DNA of 64,000 bases, taken from positions 1,984,001 through 2,048,000 of the forward strand of contig NZ_CP161805.1 of assembly GCF_040801785.1 (NCBI RefSeq), written 5' to 3'. The notes beneath the pieces are model-generated. The model saw only the letters and a list, made by a program, of their open reading frames with translations, was not told the origin of the DNA and did not search any database. This stretch comes from Sulfitobacter sp. LCG007. Lineage in GTDB: Bacteria > Pseudomonadota > Alphaproteobacteria > Rhodobacterales > Rhodobacteraceae. A program made the translations under genes and the position numbers. This document shows positions 1 to 8,500 of the stretch, one piece after another; the first letter of the stretch is position 1; each line of letters starts with the position of its first letter.

Positions 1-259
1 CCTCGCGGATGTCCGCGCCGGGTTCGATGTACATCGCGAACCTGATGCGGTCTCTGTCCCGGATTTCGCGTCTGTTTATCTCAAGCTGGAAAAGGTCCCC
101 GCGAAGGGAAAAGGCGTCCCCGCTTGTGCGCTGCGTATCCGTCACCGCGAGCCCGCTTTGCGCAAGGCATTCGATCGCGCCACGTGCCATGGACGACAGC
201 TCGCAATGGCGGACCGCCATCAGCAAATCGATCCCGACGAGATGTCGATCGGCAATCAT
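1..259 (-). CDS. hypothetical protein, N-terminal part only
   Basis: The frame runs from an ATG at 259 off the left edge, so only about 86 residues are seen. The sequence reads away from the PPK2 gene. An AAGGA about six bases before the ATG supports the start. The visible part begins MIADRHLVGIDLL and has no signal peptide, membrane segment or motif that I recognise. It is charged and looks soluble. Function is unknown. It is read as a gene because the frame is open to the edge and has a good ribosome site. Confidence 0.5.
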   Translation of the reverse strand, partial: MIADRHLVGIDLLMAVRHCELSSMARGAIECLAQSGLAVTDTQRTSGDAFSLRGDLFQLEINRREIRDRDRIRFAMYIEPGADIRE

Positions 260-473
260 GGGAAAATCCTTGTCGCTGCGCTCTACCTCCCGATCCTCAA
301 ATTGTGTCCGATCAAGGAAAACCAGCGGCGAAATTGTGGCAAATTGACGTCATTTCGTCGTTTTTGAAGAACGATCGCAGGGTCACGGAAACATGCGCCG
401 CAAGTGACTGGTAAGAAACAAAAAAATTTCAGTTGACAACGACCCCTGTTGCGTCTCGCAGGGGCCGCGACGG

Positions 474-1397
474 TCAATATTTGGGCGGAACGTAAAGGTC
501 TTGGGGCAATACCGCCCGTTCGTACTCTGAATTGTGGACACGCTGGGGCAGACAGATTTCTTCGTGCGGGACGTCCGTGTAGGGGATCAGTGACAGCAGG
601 TGGTCGATGCAGTTGAGCCGTGCGCGCTTCTTGTCGTTGCCCGGCACGATATACCAGGGCGCTTCGGGAATGTTGGTGCGCGCGAAGGTCTCTTCCTTGG
701 CCTTGGTGTAATCCTCCCAGCGGACGCGCGACTGCAGATCCATGGGCGACAGCTTCCACTGCTTCATCGGATCGTGGATCCGCATCATGAAACGCAGTTG
801 CTGCTCTTCGTCGGTGATCGAGAACCAGTATTTCACGAGGCGGATGCCCGAGCGGACCAGCATACGCTCGAACTCCGGCACGTCGTTGAAGAACTGTGCG
901 ACCTGTTCCTCATCGGCGAAGCCCATGACGCGTTCGACACCGGAGCGGTTGTACCATGACCGGTCGAAAAGCACGATCTCGCCGCCTGCGGGCAGATGCG
1001 GGACGTAGCGCTGGAAGTACCACTGGGATTTCTCCCGTTCGGTGGGTGCCGGCAGCGCCACGACCCGGCAGACGCGGGGATTGAGCCGCTGGGTGATCCG
1101 CTTGATGACCCCGCCCTTGCCGGCGCTGTCGCGACCCTCGAAGACGACGACGATCTTCTCCTTGCTGTGCACGACCCAGTCCTGCAGCTTGATCAGCTCG
1201 GCCTGCAGGCGCAGCAGCTGCATCAGGTAATCCTTCCGCTCGAGCGAAGGCGGATGCGCCTTGCGATAGATCCGCCGGATTTCGAGGCTGAGCGCGGCAT
1301 CCTCCAGCTCGAGCTCGTAATCCTCGTCAAGCGATTCCTGCAGTTCCTCCTCGAGCCATTCCGCCGGGCTGAGGTTCTCCATGTCATCCGGATGCAT
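474..1397 (-). CDS. ppk2: polyphosphate kinase 2 (PPK2 family)
   Basis: 307-residue cytoplasmic kinase that transfers phosphate between polyphosphate and nucleoside diphosphates. The Walker A loop GRDSAGKGG is at about residues 88-96, and the Walker B/lid segment FDRSWYNRSGVERV begins near residue 144. Both are signatures of PPK2. A single catalytic domain follows an acidic N-terminal stretch rich in Glu and Leu. The frame is open upstream to 1547, but the ATG at 1397 has AAGGGA at good spacing and gives the usual family length. It is divergent from the glucosyltransferase gene. Nucleotide preference (GDP or ADP) cannot be read from sequence alone. Confidence 0.93.
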   Translation of the reverse strand: MHPDDMENLSPAEWLEEELQESLDEDYELELEDAALSLEIRRIYRKAHPPSLERKDYLMQLLRLQAELIKLQDWVVHSKEKIVVVFEGRDSAGKGGVIKRITQRLNPRVCRVVALPAPTEREKSQWYFQRYVPHLPAGGEIVLFDRSWYNRSGVERVMGFADEEQVAQFFNDVPEFERMLVRSGIRLVKYWFSITDEEQQLRFMMRIHDPMKQWKLSPMDLQSRVRWEDYTKAKEETFARTNIPEAPWYIVPGNDKKRARLNCIDHLLSLIPYTDVPHEEICLPQRVHNSEYERAVLPQDLYVPPKY

Positions 1398-1609
1398 CTG
1401 TCTGTCCCTTTCGATCCCCGCGCGCGCGGTGCCGCCACCACTTTCCGGCGCAACGGCATTCCGGGCAAGACTGCTGCACGCAGATGACAGCAGAATGAAC
1501 ACGCCTTGCGCGATGTCGGCGTGGCGACGGAATGGGCAAACCCACAAAGATGTTATTGGTCGTAATGCGGATGAAGGCCATTACTCTGCGTCAACGAAAG
1601 GACGGGCGC

Positions 1610-3412
1610 TTGGCAATTCAGGAAAGTTTCGCACCGACACGCAGCGGCACGCACCACGCCGCCGCGCTCCCCTGGCGCTGGATGAACATGACCGTGGCGT
1701 GGCGCAGGCGGGTCTTCGCGCTCCTGAACCTCGTGACCGTCACCGCGCTTTGCCTCGGGATGCACGGGCTTCTCGCGCGTGGCGGGCTGCTGACCGCGGA
1801 AACTGTCATGCTGGGCGCCTTCGCGTTGACGGTGCCGTGGCTTTCCATCGGCTTCTGGAATGGCGTTCTGGGCTATCTGCTGGATCGCAGGCTGGGATCC
1901 GATGCCGCCGCTTTCGTGACGCCCGCCCTCGGGCGCGCTGCTGCCGGCGATGCAATCAGCGCAAGTGTCGCGATCCTGTTGCCGGTGCGCAACGAGAATC
2001 CGCGGACATGGGCCGCCCGCCTGCGCCGCCTCGAAGCCGAGATCGCGCGCAGCCCCTGGGCGGACCGCTTCCGCTATGCAGTGCTGAGCGACACGACGGA
2101 CGCCGAAATCGCCACTGCCGAGGAGGCCGAAGTCGAACGGCTGCGCGCGGCATCGCCAACGGCGCGCATCGACTATCGGCGGCGCGCGCGGAACACGGGA
2201 TACAAGGCCGGAAACATCTATGACCATCTCGAGGCATGCGGCGACGGTTTCGATTTCTTCATCCCGCTCGACGCCGACAGCGAGATGGGGGCGGCGACGG
2301 TCTTCCGGATGGTGCGGGTGATGCAGGCCAGTCCCGAGATCGGGATGCTGCAAAGCCTCGTCACCGGCCTGCCCTCGCGCACCTTCTTTACCCGCGCCTT
2401 CCAGTTCGGAATGCGCCACGGGATGCGGTCCTACACTCTGGGCGCGGCCTGGTGGCAGGCCGATTGCGGACCGAACTGGGGGCACAACCAGATCATCCGC
2501 ACCCTTGCCTTTCGCGAGCACTGCCGCCTGCCCGTCCTGCCCGGCCGCGGACCCCTTGCAGGACATGTCCTGAGCCACGACCAAGTTGAGGCGGTGCTCA
2601 TGCGGCGTGCGGGCTACGAGGTGAGGGTGATGGCCGAGGAATCCCGCAGCCACGAGGAGAACCCGCCAAGCCTCGTCGATTTCATCGGGCGCGAGTTGCG
2701 GTGGATGAACGGCAACATGCAATACGTCAGGCTGATCGGCATGCCGCGGCTGAAACCCGTCAGCCGGATGCAGCTGTTTCTCGCGATACAGATGTACCTG
2801 GCCGCTCCGGCCTGGATGGCCTTTCTGCTGCTGGGCGCATGGGTCGCGACCGGCACCGACCAGTTCGGCGCCCTGCCCGCCGCCCCCGCTCTGGGCTTCT
2901 TCGCCCTGCTGATGCTGATCAGCCTGACGCCGAAGCTTGCCGGGCTGGCGCAGGTACTCGCCGACCCGGGCCGGGCGGCTGCCTATGGCGGGCGGGGGCG
3001 CGTGATCCGCGGGTTTCTGGCGGAATCCGCGTTGATGATGCTGGTTTCGCCCGTGGTTGCATTCGGGCTGACGCTCTGCGGGATCGGCCTTGTCCTCGGG
3101 CAGCGCGCAAGCTGGAAGTCACAGCAGCGCAGCCGCGCGCGTCTGGCGTGGCGCGAGGCCGCACGGGTCCTGTGGCCGCAGACGCTCGGCGGGGTCTCCC
3201 TTTGCGCCTGGCTGGCGGCGGCTGCGCCCTACGCCTTGCCCTTCGCGGCCCCGATCCTGCTGGCATTGATCGGAGCGATCCCGCTTGCGGTGCTGACCAC
3301 GGCTCCCGCCATGGGGCGCTGGTCGCGGGAAAGGGGACTGTTCGATATCCCCGAAGACCGCTCCGGGACACCTGACGGGCCGTGTCCTTCCCCATCGACC
3401 ACGCCGGCATGA
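1610..3412 (+). CDS. opgH: glucans biosynthesis glucosyltransferase H (OpgH/MdoH-like)
   Basis: About 600-residue inner-membrane family 2 glycosyltransferase that would polymerise UDP-glucose into osmoregulated periplasmic glucan. Two N-terminal membrane segments precede the catalytic core, which carries ILLPVRNE, the metal-binding DADSE, a SHDQ segment and the RELRWMNGN acceptor motif. Several hydrophobic helices follow. It is shorter than the roughly 850-residue enterobacterial protein, which is common in Rhodobacterales. ATGs exist upstream (1532, 1550, 1565, 1571) without good ribosome sites. A TTG at 1610 has AAAGGA seven bases before it and is preferred. No opgG or opgD partner lies beside it. 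Confidence 0.85.
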   Translation: MAIQESFAPTRSGTHHAAALPWRWMNMTVAWRRRVFALLNLVTVTALCLGMHGLLARGGLLTAETVMLGAFALTVPWLSIGFWNGVLGYLLDRRLGSDAAAFVTPALGRAAAGDAISASVAILLPVRNENPRTWAARLRRLEAEIARSPWADRFRYAVLSDTTDAEIATAEEAEVERLRAASPTARIDYRRRARNTGYKAGNIYDHLEACGDGFDFFIPLDADSEMGAATVFRMVRVMQASPEIGMLQSLVTGLPSRTFFTRAFQFGMRHGMRSYTLGAAWWQADCGPNWGHNQIIRTLAFREHCRLPVLPGRGPLAGHVLSHDQVEAVLMRRAGYEVRVMAEESRSHEENPPSLVDFIGRELRWMNGNMQYVRLIGMPRLKPVSRMQLFLAIQMYLAAPAWMAFLLLGAWVATGTDQFGALPAAPALGFFALLMLISLTPKLAGLAQVLADPGRAAAYGGRGRVIRGFLAESALMMLVSPVVAFGLTLCGIGLVLGQRASWKSQQRSRARLAWREAARVLWPQTLGGVSLCAWLAAAAPYALPFAAPILLALIGAIPLAVLTTAPAMGRWSRERGLFDIPEDRSGTPDGPCPSPSTTPA

Positions 3413-3426
3413 CGAAAGGAAACAGC

Positions 3427-4014
3427 GTGAGACTGAAATCCCTAATCGCAACAGGCATCACCCTTGCCGCCTTCGCCCCTTCCGCGCGGGCCGAACCTGC
3501 GACCTGGGTGATCGATCCCGACCATACCGTGATCGCCTTCACCGTGATGCATGCAGGCTATGCCCGTGTGCTCGGACGCTTCGGAGAGGTTGCCGGCAGT
3601 TTCACCTACGATCCCGAGACGCGCGCGCTGGGTGCCGTCGAGGTGCGTATCGCCGCCCAGAGCGTGGACACCTTCCACGAGGCGCGCGACGAGCATGTGC
3701 GCTCTGCCGACTTTCTCGATGCGGTATCGCATCCCGACATCACGTTCATCGCCGAGGGCGGCACGCCCACATCCGAAACCAGCGGCACCGTGACCGGTGA
3801 TCTTTCCATAAGGGGCGTGACCCAACCGGTCACGCTCAAGGTCGACCTCAACCAGATCGCGCCCTACCCCTGTTGCCACGGCAAGGAAACCATAGGGATA
3901 TCGGCCAGCGCCACATTGCTGCGCTCTGCATTCGGAAGCACCTACGCCCTGCCGGTGTTCGTGGGCGACGAGGTCGCCGTCACGATCGAATTCGAGGCCA
4001 ATCGTCAGGAGTGA
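3427..4014 (+). CDS. YceI family periplasmic protein
   Basis: 195-residue secreted protein of the YceI/lipocalin-like family, whose members bind isoprenoid or polyprenyl lipids in a beta-barrel. The sequence starts with a signal peptide ending in ARAEPA. It then shows the family hallmarks: WVIDPDHTVIAFTVMH, a segment resembling SVDT with downstream RSADFLD, and TVTGDLSIRGVTQPVTL. A GTG at 3427 preceded by AAAGGA gives a clean signal peptide, so it is chosen over in-frame ATGs upstream. It starts 14 bases after the glucosyltransferase gene and may be cotranscribed with it. The ligand is unknown. Confidence 0.9.
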   Translation: MRLKSLIATGITLAAFAPSARAEPATWVIDPDHTVIAFTVMHAGYARVLGRFGEVAGSFTYDPETRALGAVEVRIAAQSVDTFHEARDEHVRSADFLDAVSHPDITFIAEGGTPTSETSGTVTGDLSIRGVTQPVTLKVDLNQIAPYPCCHGKETIGISASATLLRSAFGSTYALPVFVGDEVAVTIEFEANRQE

Positions 4015-4020
4015 CGCGCC

Positions 4021-4073
4021 GCGTTTGATTTGCCGTAACGCTACGCTAGGTAACGTTCGCGAGAGGTGATTTC
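4021..4073 (+). promoter_or_regulatory. candidate promoter with direct repeat before the NMT1-type ABC operon
   Basis: The short gap holds two copies of GTAACG separated by nine bases and a possible TTGATT/TAGGTA promoter pair, followed by GAGAGGTG as ribosome site. This is the only non-coding stretch from which the four-gene transporter operon could be driven locally. The promoter call is weak. The direct repeat is seen plainly but has no known protein. Confidence 0.25.
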
Positions 4074-5072
4074 ATGCAAGACAACCTGTTCAACCGCCGC
4101 CACGCGATGAAACTGGGTCTAGGGGCCGCGGCATTGGGGCTGGCGTCCCGGACGGCTTCGGCGCAAGGACTGCTGGTACCTGTTTCAATGCAGCTCTCGT
4201 GGCTGCATTCCGTCCAGTTCGCCGGCAGCTACATCGCCCAGGACCGCGGCCTCTGGGAGGATGGCGGCCTCGATGTGACGCTGATGCAGGGCGGACCCAA
4301 TGCGCCCGTCGAGCCGCAGGTGATCTCGGGCAGCGCTCTGGTCGGAATTTCCGCCGCCGATTACACCGCCGCAGCCGTGGCCGAAGGCGCGCCGTTCAGG
4401 ATCATCGGGGTGGCGATGCAGAAAAACCCGTTCGCGATCGCCTCGCTGCCCGACAATCCGGTCAACACGCCGAAGGACCTGCCCGGCCGGAAGATCGGGA
4501 TGGCGCTGGCGAACATGCCGGTGCTCGAGGCGCTTTGCACGCTCAACGGCGTCGATGTCTCGGCCATCGAGGTCGTGCCGACTCAATATTCCGCCCAGCC
4601 GCTGGTTGCGGGCGAGGTCGACTGCCTGCTCTGCTGGGAAACGGACCTGCCCGTGGCGATGGCGATCAACGGGGTCGACTGCATCACGATGCTGCTTGCC
4701 GATCACGGCTACGCGGTGCATTCCCAGACCTATATCGCGACCAACGAGGGTCTCGCCACGAACCGCGCCGAGATCGTCGGACTGATGGCGGGCGAGGTCG
4801 GGGGATGGAACATCTACCGCGAGAATACGGACGCCGCAGCGGAACTGACCGTGTCACGTTTCCCCGATGCGGGTCTCGACCTGCCGACCCAGAAGATGCA
4901 GGCCGCGCGCCAGGTGCCGCTGATGTTCTCGGCTCTGACCGACGAGAAGGGGTTCGGCTGGTGGACCGACGAAACCGTCGAGGCCAATATCGGGACGCTG
5001 GCCCTTCTCGGGCGCGAGGTGACGCCGGACTTGTGGGACCGCTCGATCCTAGAAGAGATACATGACGTCTGA
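4074..5072 (+). CDS. NMT1/THI5-like ABC transporter substrate-binding protein
   Basis: 332-residue periplasmic binding protein. The N-terminus has a twin-arginine-like export signal (NRRHAMKLGLG, cleavage near TASAQ). The mature part shows NMT1-type features: LSWLHSVQFAGSYIAQDRGLW, then an ISAADYTAAAV segment. Members carry thiamine precursors, nitrate, sulfonates or riboflavin, and the ligand here cannot be told. The stop overlaps the start of the ATPase gene by 11 bases, so the two are translationally coupled. The operon has no obvious thiamine riboswitch. Confidence 0.88.
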   Translation: MQDNLFNRRHAMKLGLGAAALGLASRTASAQGLLVPVSMQLSWLHSVQFAGSYIAQDRGLWEDGGLDVTLMQGGPNAPVEPQVISGSALVGISAADYTAAAVAEGAPFRIIGVAMQKNPFAIASLPDNPVNTPKDLPGRKIGMALANMPVLEALCTLNGVDVSAIEVVPTQYSAQPLVAGEVDCLLCWETDLPVAMAINGVDCITMLLADHGYAVHSQTYIATNEGLATNRAEIVGLMAGEVGGWNIYRENTDAAAELTVSRFPDAGLDLPTQKMQAARQVPLMFSALTDEKGFGWWTDETVEANIGTLALLGREVTPDLWDRSILEEIHDV

Positions 5073-5862
5073 CGCGCGGAAGTCTGCGGGCGGTATCGTC
5101 TGCAAGACCCTCTCCAAGCGCTTCGGACCGGTCGAGGCACTTGCGCCGCTCGATCTGACATTCGCCGCCGGCAAGACGACTGCCCTCGTGGGCCCGTCCG
5201 GATGCGGCAAGTCGACCCTTCTGCGCCTTGTCGCGGGCCTCGAGGATCCCGACGGGGGAAGCATCGAGATAGACGGCCTGCCGCCCGCGGACCTTGCCAG
5301 GCGCGGCCGGCTGGCGGTGGCCTTCCAGGACCCTTCGCTGCTGCCGTGGCGCAGTGTGCGGGGCAATGTGGCCTTGGCGCGAAAGCTTGCCCGCATGCCC
5401 GCCGATCCGGAAGAGATCGACCGCCTGATCAGCCTTGTCGGCCTCGGGGGGTTCGCCGAAACCCGTCCCGCCGCACTGTCGGGCGGCATGCGCCAGCGCG
5501 CCGCCATCGCCCGGGCGATCGTCACCGCACCAGAGGTGCTCTTGCTCGATGAACCCTTCGGGGCGGTCGACGCCCTGACGCGGCGGACGCTGGCCGAGGA
5601 TCTGGCGCCGATCTGGGAGGCGCGCGGCACCACGACGCTTCTCGTCACCCATTCGGTGGACGAGGCGGTGATGCTGTCGGACCGCATCATCGTTCTGTCG
5701 GCCCGCCCCGCGCGGGTGGTCGCCGACATCGACGTTCCCCTGCCGCGTCCGCGCCTGGCCCGGCATGCGGGCACGCCCGACTTCTCCGCGATTGCCGGCG
5801 ACGTGGAGCGCGCGCTCGCCATCAGCATCGGGAGCAGCGAGGCGGGGCTCGCCGCGGAATGA
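5062..5862 (+). CDS. ABC transporter ATP-binding protein (nitrate/sulfonate/thiamine-precursor type)
   Basis: 266-residue cytoplasmic ATPase of the importer. Walker A is GPSGCGKST, the Q-loop sits in FQDPSLLPWR, the signature is LSGGMRQRA, Walker B is LLLDEPFGAVD, and the H-loop is in VTHSVDEAV. LLPWR after the Q-loop is typical of the SsuB/TauB/ThiZ group. It overlaps the binding-protein gene upstream and shares an ATGA with the permease gene downstream, so the three form one unit. Confidence 0.93.
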   Translation: MTSDARKSAGGIVCKTLSKRFGPVEALAPLDLTFAAGKTTALVGPSGCGKSTLLRLVAGLEDPDGGSIEIDGLPPADLARRGRLAVAFQDPSLLPWRSVRGNVALARKLARMPADPEEIDRLISLVGLGGFAETRPAALSGGMRQRAAIARAIVTAPEVLLLDEPFGAVDALTRRTLAEDLAPIWEARGTTTLLVTHSVDEAVMLSDRIIVLSARPARVVADIDVPLPRPRLARHAGTPDFSAIAGDVERALAISIGSSEAGLAAE

Positions 5863-7445
5863 TCGCGGCAGGCGTAAGACCCGCGCCCGCGCCGCCGGGC
5901 CGCTTGCTGCCGGCGCTCCTGTCCTGCCTGGGCCTTCTGGCGCTGTGGGAGATCGCGGCGCTGGGACTGGGCACAAGCTACGTGATCGCCGGGCCGCTCG
6001 AGGTGCTTTCATACCTTGCCGAGAACCGGGCGCTCATGATGCGCGCGCTCTCGGTGACGCTGGAAAGCGCCGCCGCGGGATTTGTCTTCGGCAACCTCGC
6101 CGCCCTGCTGCTCGGCGCACTGGCGATCCTGTTTCCGCGCTGCGAACATCTGCTGTCCGCGCTTGTCTTGCTGGTCTTCTGCCTTCCTCTGGTTGCCACG
6201 GGTCCGATCCTGCGCGTGCTCTATGGGCCGGGCGACGGCCCGCAGGTCACTCTGGCCGCACTGGCCGTCTATTACACGACATATGTCCCGCTGATGGTCG
6301 GGTTGCGCGCTGCCCCTGCCGCCTGGTTCGATCTGGTGCGCATCTACGGGCGCGGCCGGGCGAGCGAGCTGTTCCATGTGAGGGCGCCCGCCGCGCTGCC
6401 CTATCTGTTCGCGGGGCTCCAGATCGCCGCCCCCGCTGCCCTGCTTGGCGCGATGGTCGGAGAGTTCACGGGCGCCGAGGCGGGGTTGGGGGTGCTGACG
6501 GTCCGTGCCATGCGGGCGCTCGACGTTCCCGCCCTGTGGGCCATCGCCGCGCTGGCGGCGGCGACCGCGATCGCGGGATATGTCCTCATCGGCTGGCTTG
6601 CGCGCGTCCTCACCCGCGCACCGGCGCCGGTAATCCTGTCGCCACCGCGCAGCGCGGCGGGACCTCGCGCGCACATCCTCGGCATGCGCGCGGGCATCGC
6701 CGCAGCGGTTGCCGTTCTCGGCTGGTGGGCGATCATGGAGGTCTTCGCGCTGAACCCCTTCTTCGCAAAGCGCCCGCTCGATGTGTTCCAGGCCCTGGCC
6801 ACGGACGCAGATGCGGCGGCCACGCGCCGGACCCTGTCGGCCGCCATGCTCCAGACCCTCGGCTTTGCCTTGCCGGGCTATGTCGCCGGGCTTGCCGGCG
6901 GAGCAGTGCTTGCCGTCATCGTCTCGCTGAGCCGGGTCGCGGCGCTCGTGATGCTGCCGCTTGCCGTCACCCTGCGCTCGGTTCCCATCGTGACAACCGC
7001 GCCTCTGGTGATCGTCCTGCTCGGGCGCGGCGCCCTCGGGACCGTCGTTCTGGTGGCGGTTATGGTGTTCTTCCCCACGCTGGTTGCCTGCCTCTACGGG
7101 CTGCGACAGGCTCCGGGCCAGATCCTCGACGTGATGCGCAGCTACGGAGCCGGTGCGTTCCCGCAGCTGCTGCATGCCCGTCTGCCCGCGATGCTGCCCG
7201 CGTTCTTCGCCGCCGCCCGCATGGCAGTGCCGGCCTCGATCCTCGCCACGACCGTCGTGGAATGGCTCGCGACCGGCCGCGGCATCGGCAGCCTGATGGC
7301 GCTGTCTGCCTCGGTCTCGGATTACGACATGCTCTGGAGCTGCGTCGTCATCGTCGCCTTGCTGACGGTTCTGCTGCACGGCGCCGTCGCCCGCATCGAG
7401 CGCGCGGTTGCCGGCCGATATGCCAACGAGCAGCTGGCAAGATGA
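5859..7445 (+). CDS. ABC transporter permease, two permease domains fused
   Basis: 528-residue inner-membrane protein that carries two binding-protein-dependent permease domains in one chain. The first spans roughly residues 20-250 and the second roughly 280-515. Each has five to six hydrophobic segments and a cytoplasmic loop resembling the EAA motif (VRIYGRGRASELFHV in the first, VMRSYGAGAFPQLLH in the second). Usually such importers form a homodimer of a single-domain permease. Here the dimer appears to be covalent. The start shares ATGA with the ATPase stop, and the stop shares ATGA with the glycosyltransferase start. Confidence 0.9.
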   Translation: MIAAGVRPAPAPPGRLLPALLSCLGLLALWEIAALGLGTSYVIAGPLEVLSYLAENRALMMRALSVTLESAAAGFVFGNLAALLLGALAILFPRCEHLLSALVLLVFCLPLVATGPILRVLYGPGDGPQVTLAALAVYYTTYVPLMVGLRAAPAAWFDLVRIYGRGRASELFHVRAPAALPYLFAGLQIAAPAALLGAMVGEFTGAEAGLGVLTVRAMRALDVPALWAIAALAAATAIAGYVLIGWLARVLTRAPAPVILSPPRSAAGPRAHILGMRAGIAAAVAVLGWWAIMEVFALNPFFAKRPLDVFQALATDADAAATRRTLSAAMLQTLGFALPGYVAGLAGGAVLAVIVSLSRVAALVMLPLAVTLRSVPIVTTAPLVIVLLGRGALGTVVLVAVMVFFPTLVACLYGLRQAPGQILDVMRSYGAGAFPQLLHARLPAMLPAFFAAARMAVPASILATTVVEWLATGRGIGSLMALSASVSDYDMLWSCVVIVALLTVLLHGAVARIERAVAGRYANEQLAR

Positions 7446-8494
7446 AACGGTCTGCCGCCTTCGCCATCCCAGGCGACATCGAAACGCTGACGGGGGGCTA
7501 CATCTACGAAAGAAGGCTGCTCGAGGCTTTGCGGGCCGAGGGGCGCGCGGTCGCGCAGCTTCACCTCGCCGCCTCCTTTCCGGATCCGAACGCCGACGAG
7601 ATGGCCGATGCCATCGTCCAGCTCCAGAGCCTCGGCCCGCAGACGCCGGTCATCGTCGACGGGCTGGTTTTTGGCGCGATCGATACCGAAGGGCTGGCAC
7701 GTGTGCGCGCGCCTGTCGTCGCCATGATCCACCATCCGCTGGCGCTGGAAAGCGGGCTCGAGGCGGATCGCAGGGACCATTTCTTCCGGACCGAGCGCGA
7801 CAATCTCGCCCTTGCGTCGCATGTCGTGGTGCCAAGCCGGCATACGCGCGAAATACTCCTGACCCGCTTCGGCTTACGCGCCGACAGGATCACCGTCGCC
7901 CCGCCGGGGACCGACCGTCCTGCGCCGCGTCCCGGCCCCCCCGCAAGCCCGCCGCTGATCCTGTCGGTCGGCATCCTGCATCCGCGCAAGGGGCATGACG
8001 TGCTGTTGCGCGCGCTCGCGATGCTCGGGAGCGAGGACTGGCAGGCCGTGATCGTAGGCAAGGAGCATGAGCCCGGCGAGATGGCCCGCCTGCGGACGCT
8101 GCGCGATGAGCTGGGACTTGCGGGCAAGGTGCGGCTGGCTGGAATGATCCCCCGGGACGAACTCGATGCGCTCTACCGCTCTGCCACGATTTTCGCGCTG
8201 GCCACGCGCTACGAGGGCTATGGCATCGTCTTCGATGAGGCGCTCTCGTACGGTCTGCCCATCGTGAGCTGCCGCACCGGCGCGGTGCCGGACACGGTGC
8301 CGCCCGATGCGGGGACGCTTGTTGCGGCCGAGGACAGCGCGGCGATGGCCGGGGCTCTGTCCCATCTGATGACGGACGACGCAGCGCGCGCCCGCATGGC
8401 GGCCGCCGCGGCCCGGGCCGGCAAGGCGCTGCCGGGCTGGTCCGAAACCGGCGCCATCATGAGCCGCGTGCTCGACAGTCTCGCCGGGACCTGA
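7442..8494 (+). CDS. glycosyltransferase family 4-like protein
   Basis: 350-residue GT-B fold glycosyltransferase, probably cytoplasmic. The N-terminal half begins with AAFAIPGDIETLTGGYIYE. The C-terminal donor domain holds LILSVGILHPRKGHD and the E-x7-E nucleotide-sugar motif in EGYGIVFDEALSYGLPIV. The ATG at 7442 overlaps the permease stop (ATGA), so it is the fourth gene of the ABC operon although no sugar pathway lies beside it. Donor and acceptor are unknown. The open frame extends far upstream, but that part is a shadow of the permease gene. Confidence 0.88.
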   Translation: MKRSAAFAIPGDIETLTGGYIYERRLLEALRAEGRAVAQLHLAASFPDPNADEMADAIVQLQSLGPQTPVIVDGLVFGAIDTEGLARVRAPVVAMIHHPLALESGLEADRRDHFFRTERDNLALASHVVVPSRHTREILLTRFGLRADRITVAPPGTDRPAPRPGPPASPPLILSVGILHPRKGHDVLLRALAMLGSEDWQAVIVGKEHEPGEMARLRTLRDELGLAGKVRLAGMIPRDELDALYRSATIFALATRYEGYGIVFDEALSYGLPIVSCRTGAVPDTVPPDAGTLVAAEDSAAMAGALSHLMTDDAARARMAAAAARAGKALPGWSETGAIMSRVLDSLAGT

Positions 8495-8500
8495 GCGGAT

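Noticed and set aside
443..464. Possible terminator after the PPK2 gene
   Set aside because: Only a six-base stem with a ten-base loop, and the T-rich stretch is more than ten bases further on.
4684..7379. Long minus-strand open frames opposite the ABC operon
   Set aside because: They are Arg- and Gly-rich, without ribosome sites, and mirror the third-position GC of the real genes on the other strand.
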